Source of the DNA: a virus
DNA length: 26,769 nt
IMG/VR virus record: IMGVR_UViG_3300008116_000230
Location: 1-26,769 of that record
Reading direction: 5' to 3' (one strand)
Below are positions 7,752 through 16,400 of the stretch, one piece after another (position 1 is the first letter of the stretch; every line of letters starts with the position of its first letter). Made by a program: the position numbers and the translations under genes. Below the pieces are notes generated by a model, which worked only from the letters and a program-made list of their open reading frames with translations, was not told where the DNA came from and made no database searches.

Positions 7752-8159
7752 ATGGCACTGCAATACTCTGTTTCTGTTCGCAACGCGAAGCTTGATGCAG
7801 TCGAAACTGCTACGGGTACGTCTGCAATTCTGCGAATTCGTTCTGGCACCGTTCCGGCTACTTGTGCGACGGCAGACTCTGGCACTGTTCTGGCAACTGT
7901 GAACCTTCCATCCGATTGGATGAACGCCGCAAGCGGCGGCACCAAAACACTGCTTGGCACCTGGCAAGATGCCAGTGCTGATGCTGCTGGCACGGCTGGG
8001 CACTTCCGGATTTACGATTCCGGCGGCACCACATGCCACATCCAAGGCACGGTAACTGCCACTGGTGGTGGTGGTGACATGACGGTGGACAACACAGTTT
8101 TTGCTGTTGGTCAGTCATTCACCGTCACGACGTTCACGCTTACTGCCGGGAATGCGTAA
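7752..8159 (+). CDS. Conserved phage virion protein (MALQYSVSVRNAKLDAVE type)
   Basis: 135 residues. ATG 7752 is preceded by GAGGTGAAAA, a usable Shine-Dalgarno. The start MALQYSVSVRNAKLDAVETA, followed by 'LRIRSGTVPATCATADSGTVLATVNLPSDW' and 'GTWQDASADAAGTAGHFRIYD', is a pattern I recognise from hypothetical structural proteins of many phages of Pseudomonadota, where it accompanies the head-tail joining or tail genes. It is Ala/Thr/Gly-rich and lacks charged clusters or membrane segments, as usual for a beta-rich virion component. No biochemical function is known to me. Possible roles are head decoration or tail attachment. Confidence 0.7.
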   Translation: MALQYSVSVRNAKLDAVETATGTSAILRIRSGTVPATCATADSGTVLATVNLPSDWMNAASGGTKTLLGTWQDASADAAGTAGHFRIYDSGGTTCHIQGTVTATGGGGDMTVDNTVFAVGQSFTVTTFTLTAGNA

Positions 8160-8162
8160 AAC

Positions 8163-9152
8163 ATGGCCGATTCAGATGTAAGCATCACCGCTGGCTCAGG
8201 CACAAAAATCGACACCAGGACGGTTGGAGCTGGCGTTGATGAGCATCGCCAGGTCATGGTGATTGGTGATCCTTCTACCGCATCAGATGTGGCAACGGTC
8301 ACTGCCGCCAACGGTCTCAAGGTCGATGTCACGCGAGTGGTAGGTTCTGTCACCATCGGTGATGGGTCGCAAAACATTGCGATTGATAGCGCGCAATCTG
8401 ACGCAGAAAACAACGGAGTCAATTCACTCCACACTTCCTCGCGCAACTACGTGTTCAATGGGACTACCTGGGATCGGAATCGCGGCGACATCACCAATGG
8501 GCTGGATGTTGACGTTACTAGAATAGTTCCGGGTACTGGTCCAACGCATTTAGGTAAGGCCGAGGACACCGCGCACGTTGACGGCGACACGGGCGTTCTG
8601 ATTCTCGGCGTTCGCAACCACAACTCAGGCTCGACCGTTGACGGCGACTACTCGGCAATCTCGGTGGACTCCACCGGGAACATGAATACGCTTTCGCGTC
8701 GGGATTTGCAGCGCATTTCCGTTGCAGTTTCGGGCACCAGCACTACGGCATACATTGCCGGTGATCAAGTCGGAACGCTCTGCACGCTGGCAAACGCATC
8801 CCGTATCAGCGGCGGAAACGGCACCATAGTGGGTGTCAGCTTGCAGGGTTACAACGACGCAATGGGGTCTTTTGACGTTGTATTTTTTGACAATGCAACG
8901 GTAACGCTTGCAGGAGACAACAACCCGTTCAGTCTTAGTGCTGACGCGGATATTTTAGAGTCTGTTGCGGTTATTCCGCTCGCGGGATCATACGACTTAG
9001 GTTTAAGCCGCATAGCGCAAGCCTACAACCTTGCAGTTCCATATTATTGCTCCGGCGGAACCTCGCTTTATGCAACGCTGATAACGCGAAATGGTTTCAC
9101 CAACGCCTCGGGCGAGGTGCTGCAACTGGTCGTATATGTCGAGCGCAACTGA
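8163..9152 (+). CDS. Large beta-rich virion structural protein
   Basis: 329 residues, starting 3 bases after the previous stop. The N-terminus, 'DVSITAGSGTKIDTRTVGAG...HRQVMVIGD', is a form found in many phage appendage proteins (an Ala/Thr strand followed by a 'gv.hq.v.v.dG' hairpin). A central stretch (SLHTSSRNYVFNGTTWDRNR) is likewise common. The last about 140 residues ('TTAYIAGDQVGTLCTLANAS', 'IVGVSLQGYNDAMGSFDVVF', then 'PFSLSADADILESVAVIPLA', ending 'GEVLQLVVYVERN') form a module I know from head or tail appendages of aquatic phages ('y..gDqvG..l.f..a.r..g..g.i..v.l'). No enzyme motif. Likely a surface protein; location unknown. Confidence 0.7.
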   Translation: MADSDVSITAGSGTKIDTRTVGAGVDEHRQVMVIGDPSTASDVATVTAANGLKVDVTRVVGSVTIGDGSQNIAIDSAQSDAENNGVNSLHTSSRNYVFNGTTWDRNRGDITNGLDVDVTRIVPGTGPTHLGKAEDTAHVDGDTGVLILGVRNHNSGSTVDGDYSAISVDSTGNMNTLSRRDLQRISVAVSGTSTTAYIAGDQVGTLCTLANASRISGGNGTIVGVSLQGYNDAMGSFDVVFFDNATVTLAGDNNPFSLSADADILESVAVIPLAGSYDLGLSRIAQAYNLAVPYYCSGGTSLYATLITRNGFTNASGEVLQLVVYVERN

Positions 9153-9961
9153 TGTCGTACACGTTCGGCGGAACGACTGGCGATGACCTGACGTGGACCG
9201 AATCCGTCAGCCCGTGGGGCGCGACTCAACGATCGGGGCTGATCGCGGGTTGGTGGCTCCCGACCACCTTAACGGCGGGGCGTGGTTTGTGGAGCGTTGG
9301 CACAAGTCACAGGGCAGTGATAGCAAGCACAACAAGCGAAGTTGATCTTTTTTTTGATCGCACGACGGACACTCAGCACACAACGAGTGGTCTCAATCTA
9401 GTAGTGGGCGAGTGGCATTTCATTGCCTTCTTAATGAACAACTTCAACACTGGGCCTGTCACAAACTGGAAGGTTTGGCGCTCAATTGGTACTAACATTC
9501 CAACCCCGGTCACTGTAAACCAGACCGCGGCGGGAAGCGGTAACGCAACAAGCAGCACGATACCAACGGTCGGAAACGTCGGAGCATCTGGAACGGTCGC
9601 GTTTCAAGGTGACATCGGTCGTTTCGATTATTTTGTGGGGACCGCCGCAAACGCATTTCTGGACAACACAAACGGATCAATCGGCGTCGATTCTGAGCGA
9701 AGAGCGTTTGAGCAAGTGGTCTTGCCAATTTGGGCGGGACAGTTTCCGACGTTTTTGGGTAGCGGAACTCAGTCCAACAACGGCATCACGCACGTAATCT
9801 GGGATCTTGATCTTGTAAACCCGATGGGTATATCTCTGCGGAACGGCGGAACAATCATCACAAACAATCGTCAGGCAACTGTGAACGCCGTTGTTTCTGC
9901 GAACCGCCGACCGATCCCGCAGCACGACCCTTTAAATTCTTTCAATCCGCGCAGGCGCTAA
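9152..9961 (+). CDS. LamG/concanavalin-like virion protein, candidate glycan binder
   Basis: 269 residues from ATG 9152 (TGATG with the previous gene). The order 'SGLIAGWWLPTTLTAGRGLW', 'HRAVIASTTSEVDLFFDR', 'LNLVVGEWHFIAFLMNNFN', 'TNWKVWRSIG', then 'TVGNVGASGTVAFQGDIGRF' and 'AFEQVVLPIWAGQFPTF' follows the laminin-G/concanavalin jelly-roll layout: bounded strands, the 'W-H-x-I/V-A' core strand, the later 'G-x-I/L-x-x-F/V' strand and a final helix where LamG proteins describe item counts. Such domains bind sugars in phage fibres. No catalytic residues are evident. Carbohydrate binding is inferred from fold; the last 15 residues are basic and probably disordered. Confidence 0.6.
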   Translation: MSYTFGGTTGDDLTWTESVSPWGATQRSGLIAGWWLPTTLTAGRGLWSVGTSHRAVIASTTSEVDLFFDRTTDTQHTTSGLNLVVGEWHFIAFLMNNFNTGPVTNWKVWRSIGTNIPTPVTVNQTAAGSGNATSSTIPTVGNVGASGTVAFQGDIGRFDYFVGTAANAFLDNTNGSIGVDSERRAFEQVVLPIWAGQFPTFLGSGTQSNNGITHVIWDLDLVNPMGISLRNGGTIITNNRQATVNAVVSANRRPIPQHDPLNSFNPRRR

Positions 9962-9964
9962 TCC

Positions 9965-10960
9965 ATGTCCCTGCTGCTGCTCCTACAATCGGCAGCATCT
10001 GGATCCGGCATCTCCGGATCGCTTTCTGCAACGGAAGCTTCAGATTCAGTTGCATCCGTTTCAGCGATTTTCATTTCTGCTGCGGCAACGATCACAGAGT
10101 CTGCTGACACCGTATCTGCATCATCTGCTCTAGCACTTAATGCCTCTGCCGCCATTTCTGAAGCATCTGACTCTGTCGGATCGACATTAAACCTGGCGAT
10201 CAAAGCCTCTGCTAGCCTGACTGAAGCGTTTGACTCTGTAGCATCTGCATCATCTGTCGCCATTTCGGCTGCACTTGCACAGACCGAGTCGGCAGACACT
10301 GTAACCAGTTCCTCTGCGACCACAATTCAAGCGTCTCTGGCGGCCACAGAGGCTGATGACACGCTGAGTGCGCTAGGAAGTTCCAGCCAGAACATCAGTG
10401 CGTCGCTGAGCGCCACAGAGGCGTCTGACACGGTTGTTTCGGCATCGAGCATCACGCTGTCGGCGTTCCTGGCTGCAACCGAGTCAGCCGACACGGCATC
10501 CGGATCCGCCTCGCTTGCAATAATCGGCCAGGGTTCCATCAGTGAGGCGTCAGACACATTGTCTAGTGTCTCAACGCTCGGCGCGGCTCCGATCACTGGA
10601 GTTTTCAGTGTAACGGAGGCTTCAGACAGTCTCTCAGCGGCATCAAGTCTTGGGGCGGCCCCGATCACCGGGGTTTTTAGTGTAACCGAGGCGTCTGACA
10701 CTCTCTCGGCAGTATCTAATCTTGGCGCGATTCCGATTACTGGCCTTCTGAGCATAACGGAATCGTCCGACACACTAGGTTCAATCTCGGTTTTGCCAAA
10801 TCGCGGCGCTGTCGCAATTTCCGAGGCTGGCGACAATATCCTCTTTTCCTCGACGTTGACCCTCAAGGGGTCGGCAAATATCATCGAAGGTGCTGATGGA
10901 CTGCTTGCTTCTGCGGGGCTTTTCTCCGCGTCACAGTCCTCATTTTTCCAATTCTTTTGA
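9965..10960 (+). CDS. Low-complexity 21/24-residue repeat virion protein
   Basis: 331 residues made almost entirely of Ser, Ala, Thr, Ile, Val and Asp/Glu. After an N-terminal hydrophobic stretch (SLLLLLQSAASGSG) an ExxD motif (EASD, ESAD, EADD, ESSD) recurs 14 times, at residues 24, 45, 66, 87, 108, 129, 152, 173, 194, 218, 242, 266, 287 and 308. Spacing is 21 residues nine times, 24 three times and 23 once. The three 24-residue units (206-277) are nearly identical and read GAAPITGVFSVTEASDTLSA. The C-terminus SQSSFFQFF is aromatic. The design (fixed-length acidic beta repeats) suggests a fibre shaft or surface brush; I know similar repeat proteins in phages but no function. ATG 9965 follows the previous stop by 3 bases. 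Confidence 0.75.
   Translation: MSLLLLLQSAASGSGISGSLSATEASDSVASVSAIFISAAATITESADTVSASSALALNASAAISEASDSVGSTLNLAIKASASLTEAFDSVASASSVAISAALAQTESADTVTSSSATTIQASLAATEADDTLSALGSSSQNISASLSATEASDTVVSASSITLSAFLAATESADTASGSASLAIIGQGSISEASDTLSSVSTLGAAPITGVFSVTEASDSLSAASSLGAAPITGVFSVTEASDTLSAVSNLGAIPITGLLSITESSDTLGSISVLPNRGAVAISEAGDNILFSSTLTLKGSANIIEGADGLLASAGLFSASQSSFFQFF
10580..10795 (+). repeat. Three tandem 72-bp in-frame repeats
   Basis: Copies at 10580-10651, 10652-10723 and 10724-10795 encode GAAPITGVFSVTEASD-type 24-residue units. Copies 1 and 2 differ mostly at synonymous positions (for example GGCGCGGCTCCGATCAC versus GGGGCGGCCCCGATCAC), implying duplication followed by selection on the protein. 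Part of the larger 14-unit array spanning about 10034-10897. Confidence 0.85.
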
Positions 10961-10966
10961 GATGCC

Positions 10967-11392
10967 ATGACAACCAGGCGCGAATTGATCCTAGCCGACA
11001 TTGCGACCAGACTTGCGTCTGCTCCCTCTATCGGCGCGCCTGTTTACCGCAGCAGAGTTACTCCTATGGCTCGCGGGGAAACCCCTGCCGTCATTGTTGA
11101 GCCTGTGCAAGATTCGGCAAGTCAGCCAGTCATTCCCAAACTTGATTGGATGCTCACGGTTCGCGTCTCGGTTATAGTCCGGGCATCGATACCTGACCAG
11201 GCGGCAGATTCGATTCTGCAAGCGATCCATACCAAGATGACTGCGGATCTGACGCTCGGCGGTTTAGCCTATGACGTTCAGCCTACATCGACGGCATGGG
11301 AGTTTGTTGAGAGTGATGTTCCAACCGGAATGATCACTTATGACTTCATGGTGCTTTACCGCACCGCTCTTCAAGATTTGACGCAGGAGTGA
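10967..11392 (+). CDS. Tail terminator protein (lambda gpU-like)
   Basis: 141 residues. The N-terminal helix RRELILADIATRLASAP, the strand/loop 'VYRSRVTPMARGETPAVIVE', the strand 'MLTVRVSVIVRASIPDQAAD' followed by helix 'SILQAIHTKMTAD', and the ending 'MITYDFMVLYRT' are the alpha/beta order of the gpU/tail terminator fold (gpU is about 131 residues), which forms a hexameric ring that stops tube polymerisation and docks to the head. Its place just before the tube gene agrees with lambda order (U-V-G-T-H). No separate gpZ/HK97 gp10-like completion protein was recognised nearby. ATG 10967 follows the previous stop by 6 bases. Confidence 0.8.
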   Translation: MTTRRELILADIATRLASAPSIGAPVYRSRVTPMARGETPAVIVEPVQDSASQPVIPKLDWMLTVRVSVIVRASIPDQAADSILQAIHTKMTADLTLGGLAYDVQPTSTAWEFVESDVPTGMITYDFMVLYRTALQDLTQE

Positions 11393-11395
11393 ACC

Positions 11396-11548
11396 ATGAG
11401 CGTTGACAAATTTTGGGACATGGGCGGCAGCTACATCCTCAACCCCGTAACGGGTGAGCGCGAGCTTGTTGAGCGCACCCAGGCTGCGGAAGACGTTGTT
11501 CTCCCCAATCCTGATCCGACCGTAATCGAACCTACCGTTGAGGAGTAA
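11396..11548 (+). CDS. 50-residue tail-region protein
   Basis: Short frame MSVDKFWDMGGSYILNPVTG, then ERELVERTQAAEDVVLPNPD and an acidic Pro/Val tail ending VEE. It starts 3 bases after the terminator stop, where GCAGGAG (11384-11390) serves as Shine-Dalgarno. The motif 'GGSYILNPVTGERELVERT' matches small proteins I have seen between tail terminator and tube genes of many siphoviruses; their role is unknown. Tight spacing, a good ribosome binding site and the same strand make it a real gene; function is not assigned. Confidence 0.75.
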   Translation: MSVDKFWDMGGSYILNPVTGERELVERTQAAEDVVLPNPDPTVIEPTVEE

Positions 11549-11553
11549 CTCAA

Positions 11554-12741
11554 ATGGCACTTCTGTCCCGCCGCCGAATCCTGTTGGCAAAAATCGAAAC
11601 GACCTACGGTGTAGATTCCAGCCCTGTGGCTGCGAACGCCATGTTGATTCGCAACATGGACATCACACCGCTCGACGCTGAAATTGTCTCGCGCGATCTG
11701 GTTCGGCCATATTTCGGGAACTACGATCAGATCATTGCAGCTCAGAAGGTCGGTCTGTCGTTTGAGGTTGAGCTTCAATCCTCGGGCACGGCGGGTATAG
11801 CTCCGGCTTACGGACCGCTCTTGCGCGCTTGCGGACTTGCGGAGACTGTCACTGCCGCAGCGGTAACTGGTTCCGCCCAGGCGGGATCTGTAAGCACGAT
11901 TACGCTTGCTGCTGGCGCAAGCGCGGTAACCAACCTTTACGTTGGACTCCCGGTGTCTATTACATCTGGCACCGGCGCCGGATCCTCTTCGACCATTGTT
12001 GCCTACGATGGCACTACGAAGATCGCAACGGTCAGCCCAAACTTTGCAACGTCACCCGCAGCGGCATCTGCCTATTCTATTGGCCCTGGCGTTGCGTATC
12101 GACCCATCAGTTCTGCGTTTGAATCGGTGACGATGTACGCTCAATTGCAAGATTCGGTGCAATCGAGTTCTCCGCTTCACAAAATCCTCGGGGCGCGCGG
12201 CAACGTAGAATTTACCGTAAATGCGAAGTCGCTTCCGGTAGCGAAATTTACCATGACCGGCGTCTACAGCGCGGTGGTCGATTCCACTAACCTGTCTGCG
12301 ACCTACACGGGATTCCGGACTCCGACCGCGGTGAATGATGGGAACACGCCTAGCTTCAGTTTCTTTGGCCTTGCAGCGGTGATGTCTGAGTTTTCTGTAA
12401 ACCTCAACAACGAGGTTGTTCACCGTAACCTGGTCAACTCAGAAAGCGTCATCCTGACCGACAGGAAAGCTGCCGGAACGACTGTTTTTGAAGCACCGAC
12501 CATTTCCACTGGCACGTATGCAAAAGACTTTTTCGCTACGGCACTTGGAACGACCAACGGATCAATGTCGCTGGTCCATGGAGCAACTGCCGGATCCATT
12601 GTCGATATCGGTGCATACACCACCGTGGACATCCAGAATCCGACCTATTCGGACATGGACGGCATTGTTATGATGTCGCTGCCGTTTGTTCTGATTCCGA
12701 CTACGTTGGGGAACGACGAGTTTTATTTCACTGCTCGGTGA
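11554..12741 (+). CDS. Phage tail tube protein with inserted beta domain
   Basis: 395 residues. The start LLSRRRILLAKIETTYGVDS, followed by 'ANAMLIRNMDITPLDAEIVSRDLVRPYFG', 'GLSFEVELQSSGTAG', 'YGPLLRACGLAET', is the usual N-terminus of the Phage_tube_2-type tube protein that stacks as hexamers around the tape measure. The C-terminal half ('GARGNVEFTVNAKSLPVAKF', 'NEVVHRNLVNSESVILTDRK', 'MMSLPFVLIPTTLGNDEFYF') is also typical. Residues about 104-177 (SAQAGSVSTITLAAGASAVT...ASAYSIGPG) look like an extra beta domain placed between 'GLAET' and 'VAYRPISSAFESVTM', which would normally be nearly adjacent. The Shine-Dalgarno GAGGAG (11540-11545) ends 8 bases before ATG 11554. Confidence 0.9.
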   Translation: MALLSRRRILLAKIETTYGVDSSPVAANAMLIRNMDITPLDAEIVSRDLVRPYFGNYDQIIAAQKVGLSFEVELQSSGTAGIAPAYGPLLRACGLAETVTAAAVTGSAQAGSVSTITLAAGASAVTNLYVGLPVSITSGTGAGSSSTIVAYDGTTKIATVSPNFATSPAAASAYSIGPGVAYRPISSAFESVTMYAQLQDSVQSSSPLHKILGARGNVEFTVNAKSLPVAKFTMTGVYSAVVDSTNLSATYTGFRTPTAVNDGNTPSFSFFGLAAVMSEFSVNLNNEVVHRNLVNSESVILTDRKAAGTTVFEAPTISTGTYAKDFFATALGTTNGSMSLVHGATAGSIVDIGAYTTVDIQNPTYSDMDGIVMMSLPFVLIPTTLGNDEFYFTAR

Positions 12742-12759
12742 TGTTTCTCAGGAGGAAAC

Positions 12760-13101
12760 ATGGGATTTGCAATCAAACAAACGGCTAGTTACTCCTGGCC
12801 GGTTGTGGTGGAACTGCCTGCGGATGGAGGACGGTTTGAGAAGCACACCTTCGATGCCGAATTCCGCAGGCTGAATCAGACTCGCATTGAGTCAATCATG
12901 TCTGAAGCAGTTGCTGGTCAACTGCGAGATGTGGAGGTTGCAGGCGAGGTGATGATCGGCTGGAAGGGCATTACGGAAAATGGCGAAGACATTCCGTATT
13001 CTGAAAAGGCCAAAGCGGATCTGCTCGGTTTGCAACTGGTCGCCGCTGCGGTCATCAAGGCATGGATGGAATCCCTGTCTGGTGCGAAGAGAAAAAACTA
13101 G
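12760..13101 (+). CDS. G: Tail assembly chaperone, short form (lambda gpG-like)
   Basis: 113 residues: a beta-rich N-terminal part (YSWPVVVELPADGGRFEKHT) and a helical C-terminus that ends SLSGAKRKN just before TAG 13099-13101. In lambda, gpG coats the tape measure during tail assembly and is not in the virion. A near-perfect Shine-Dalgarno AGGAGG (12750-12755) sits 4 bases before ATG 12760, the strongest in the window, in line with the high G:GT ratio needed. The slippery heptamer A AAA AAC ends exactly at the stop codon, so this is the non-shifted product. There is no sequence similarity to lambda gpG that I can claim by eye; the assignment rests on position, size and the frameshift. Confidence 0.88.
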   Translation: MGFAIKQTASYSWPVVVELPADGGRFEKHTFDAEFRRLNQTRIESIMSEAVAGQLRDVEVAGEVMIGWKGITENGEDIPYSEKAKADLLGLQLVAAAVIKAWMESLSGAKRKN

Positions 13102-13451
13102 AGGACGCTGCCCGTTACTGGGCCAGAGGCAGCGACTCGCTGCGTGAGGCAATCGATGACCTCCGCAGACTCAACGCTCCCGAGGATGTGATTCGGGAGA
13201 TGGAGAAAGCCCAGGCTTCAGAGGATTTTGAAGTCTGGGATGAGAACTGGCCCGCAGTCGAGATGTGGCTTCGACTGCAAACCCAATGGCGCACCAGTTT
13301 TGGTGGACTGATCGGGTTGGACTATGTCGCAGCCAAGTGGATGTTCCAGCTCTACGAGGTGGAAGATCAAAAAGAGATGATGGACTGCATCATCGTCATG
13401 GAGAGATCCGCACTGTCTGCCATCAGCGAGGATAAGGCCAATGGCTCTTGA
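12760..13451 (+). CDS. GT: Tail assembly chaperone, -1 frameshift fusion (lambda gpGT-like)
   Basis: A -1 slip on A AAA AAC (13092-13098) moves ribosomes to the frame that runs from 13098 to the stop at 13449-13451, adding 117 residues beginning LEDAARYWARGSDSL to the 113 of gpG, for about 230. The T part is helical and acidic, with 'WLRLQTQWRTSFGGLIGLDYVAA', which is the well-known conserved T-domain pattern in many lambda-like phages (…QWR…GLDY…). In lambda GT recruits tube subunits to the gpG-coated tape measure. The only in-frame ATG upstream of the T region, at 13062, lies inside G without a Shine-Dalgarno, so an independent T gene is unlikely. The T stop overlaps the tape measure start. 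Confidence 0.88.
13092..13134 (+). promoter_or_regulatory. -1 programmed frameshift signal: slippery heptamer plus hairpin
   Basis: AAAAAAC at 13092-13098 is read A_AAA_AAC in the gpG frame, immediately followed by TAG. After a 7-base spacer (TAGAGGA) a 7-bp stem forms, CGCTGCC (13106-13112) with GGCAGCG (13128-13134), 15-base loop. Spacer length is what -1 signals usually have. A competing 6-bp stem is possible at 13129-13134 with 13138-13143. Slippery site and stem are seen; efficiency is unknown. Confidence 0.9.
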
Positions 13452-16400
13452 TGTTTTTAACGTAAGAGCCATTCTCTCTGGCAGCGTCACCGGCACTGAG
13501 TCTTTTGATCGGTTCGGCAGCAAGCTGAACACCATCGGCAAAAACGCCGATACCGTCAACAAGCAGATGAATGGACTTAGCCGGTCCATGAACGCGCTTA
13601 TGGGCGGATTGGCCGGATTTTCACTTGCTAACGTAATCGCTGAATTTGCTCGCGTCACTATTCAGATTGATGCCTACCAAAAACAACTTTCAATAGGTTT
13701 TGGCGCGGCGTCTACGCTTCAGCTTGAGCAGTTGCGGAAGACATTTAGGACTCTTGGCATTGCTCAGGATGAGGCTCTTGGTTCGGCTGTTCGGTTTACC
13801 TCTGCGCTGAAGATGAGCGGCAACACCGCTGAGATGGTAAACAAGAACCTCGAGGCCTCATCAAAAATCATCTTGGCAAACAAATTGTCTGCGGATGGAG
13901 CAAACCGCGTTTACTACGCGCTGGCCCAGGTCTCATCAAAAGGCCAGTTGATGACCGAAGAACTTTCCGGTCAATTGGCGGAAAACCTTGCAGGTATTCG
14001 CGAGCAGGTTGCGATTGCTCTTGGACTGTCCTCCAAAGCTTTGATGGAGCAAATGAAGGAAGGCAAGGTTTCTGCGGAACAGTTTTTTACTGCGCTTCGC
14101 AAAATTGGCGACGGAATTGATCCGGCGACGTTAAACAGCGCAGCGCAATCTTTGGGGAAACTGAAAAACGCTTGGTTTGACTTTAAGACATCTGTTCTAG
14201 CGGTAGACACCATCAAGGCTGCGCTTGATTTTGCTTCTAGCGCAATTATGGTGCTTACAAACAATGCAGATTTTTTGAAACGCTCTGTAGTTATGCTTGC
14301 ACAGGCGTTGTCCGCGTTGTTGATTTTTCGAGCAGTAGCGGCGGCAGCAACTTTTCTCAACACGGCAATTTGGGCGCTGCAATTTTCAATCAACCTTTAC
14401 GGTTTGAAAACGACGCTTGCTGTTAACGCTACCTTAGCTTTGAATTCGGCCACAAAATTACTTGGATTGTCGGCTGGACCAGTAGGGTGGGCAATTACTG
14501 CTGCCGCATTGGCGTTTGGATATTTTGCAAGCGGAGCAAGCAAATCAGAAAAGGCAGCATCTGCGCTGTCGGAATCGCAGCAAAGCATGTCGAATGTGAT
14601 CGACATGACTACTGGGAAAATTATTTCTCAAGATAGAGCGTTGGTTGAACACAATCGACTGTTAGCGGTGGCGGCACTAAAAACCAACGAACTTGCTGCC
14701 GCTCAGGCCCGCTCACAAGCAGAATCGTTGTTTTCTCCTGTAACAGCCCAACGGTCTGGATTAAGTGTCGGCGCGGATGGTTCTGAAGCAGAAAAAGGGT
14801 TAGCTGAAGCACAAAGACAATTTCAGCAATCTGTTGCAAGCGGAGCGCCGGACATCCTGGGGTACAAGGCGGCAATAGAAAAGCTTACTGAAAAGTACCC
14901 CGCTCTAAAATCTTACATTGGCGATACAAACGAATTGTTCACAAGGCTGATTGGAACTCAGCGCGAACTTGAAAAATCTCAACTTGGCGTAGCGATGGCT
15001 ACGGGAAAATTAACCGAAGCACAAAGGACACGCGCGCAAGCATTAGGTTTGCTTTTTGACGAAAGCACTGGTGGTGCCGTAAAGGACGGCCCAAAATTTG
15101 CCGAAGCTCAAGGCGCAATTCGCGGGATGCAGTTACAGACTGCGTTGGTAGGAATGTCTGAAAGATATCGCTTTTCAATTGAAAAGCTTAACGAAGCAAA
15201 ATTGGTTTCGTTTGATGCAGATGGAAATTTAATTGTTAAGGCAACGGAATACACAGAAAGGGTAAGACAACAAGCATTTGCTCTGTATGACGCTCAGGAA
15301 GCGCAAAAGCAAAGCAACAAAGCCGCAACTGAAGCTAAAAACCTATCGAGTTCGATTTCCTCACAACTTCAGTCCATGGGAGCATCCAATGCCCAACTGA
15401 AGAACCAGATCGACAACTGGAGTTCGATGGGAGATGCAGTAGGCAAGTCCCAGGCGGCCTTGATGGAGTACGAGACCACTCAAGGAAAGTACGCACAAGC
15501 ATCTGCAAAAGAAAAAGCAGACTTGATGGCGGCAGCTCAACTCACAGACAAATACACGGCAGCGATTGAGAGGCTTAACGAAGCCAAAAAAATGAGTGAG
15601 GAGATCACCTCTCTCGACAAAGACATTGCAAAGCTGCGGTTCAAGATTCAGTACTTCAACCAGTACGGTGAAGCTGTAGATTCATCCCGTGAGGCAATGG
15701 CGCTATTCGACACTACGGAAGGCGAGTTCCGCAACGCAACTGCTGACCAGAAGAAGGCATATCTTGATAGAGCGCGCGAGGCAGACAGGCTGACGCAGTC
15801 ATACAACGACCTGGCTGCCGCCGGAAAGTCGGTAATGATGCGGGAAAGCTTTCGCGAATCCGCGAGCAATCGCGTGAGAGACGTTCAACAACAACGCATC
15901 GCGATCATGGGTGGAGGCAAGAAAGACGTTGAGAGAGCAGAGTTTGCACAGTCGCTCGATAAAGCAATCGAATCGGCGCGGCGCGAGGCGATTCGGGCTG
16001 GGATGGCAAATTCGGATCTCCAGAATCTTATGGCAGATTTGGCACAAGATCGCGCCCAAGCCATGAAGGACTTTGATCAAGCTCTGAGCGAACTGGACGC
16101 TGCACAGGGTAATTGGATGGTCGGAGCAAAAGCCGGTCTACAGGAGTACTTCGACCAGATACAAGACGTTGCTGGCGCGATGAAAAACGCCTTCACGCGG
16201 GCATTCCAAGGAGCAGAAGATGCCCTAGTCAATTTTGTTATGACCGGCAAGCTTTCGTTCAGCGATCTGGCACGATCCATCATTTCTGATCTTGCTCGCA
16301 TCGCCATTCAGCAGGCGATCATGGCTCCACTAATGGCGTGGATGAAAGGCCAGAGTTGGTTCCCTGCGGCGGATGGCGCAGCATTTTCTTCCGGCGGCAC

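Noticed and set aside
10034-10897. CRISPR-like or regulatory repeat array
   Set aside because: Repeats are in-frame, protein-coding, mostly 63 or 72 bp and without conserved spacer/repeat alternation.
9958-11001. Two long - strand frames opposite the repeat protein
   Set aside because: They mirror the 21/24-residue repeats on the + strand and carry reflected periodicity; the + strand frame fits the operon and neighbouring start/stop spacing.
13062-13097. Independent T gene from ATG 13062
   Set aside because: The ATG is inside gpG without a ribosome binding site, and the slippery heptamer plus hairpin explains T expression.
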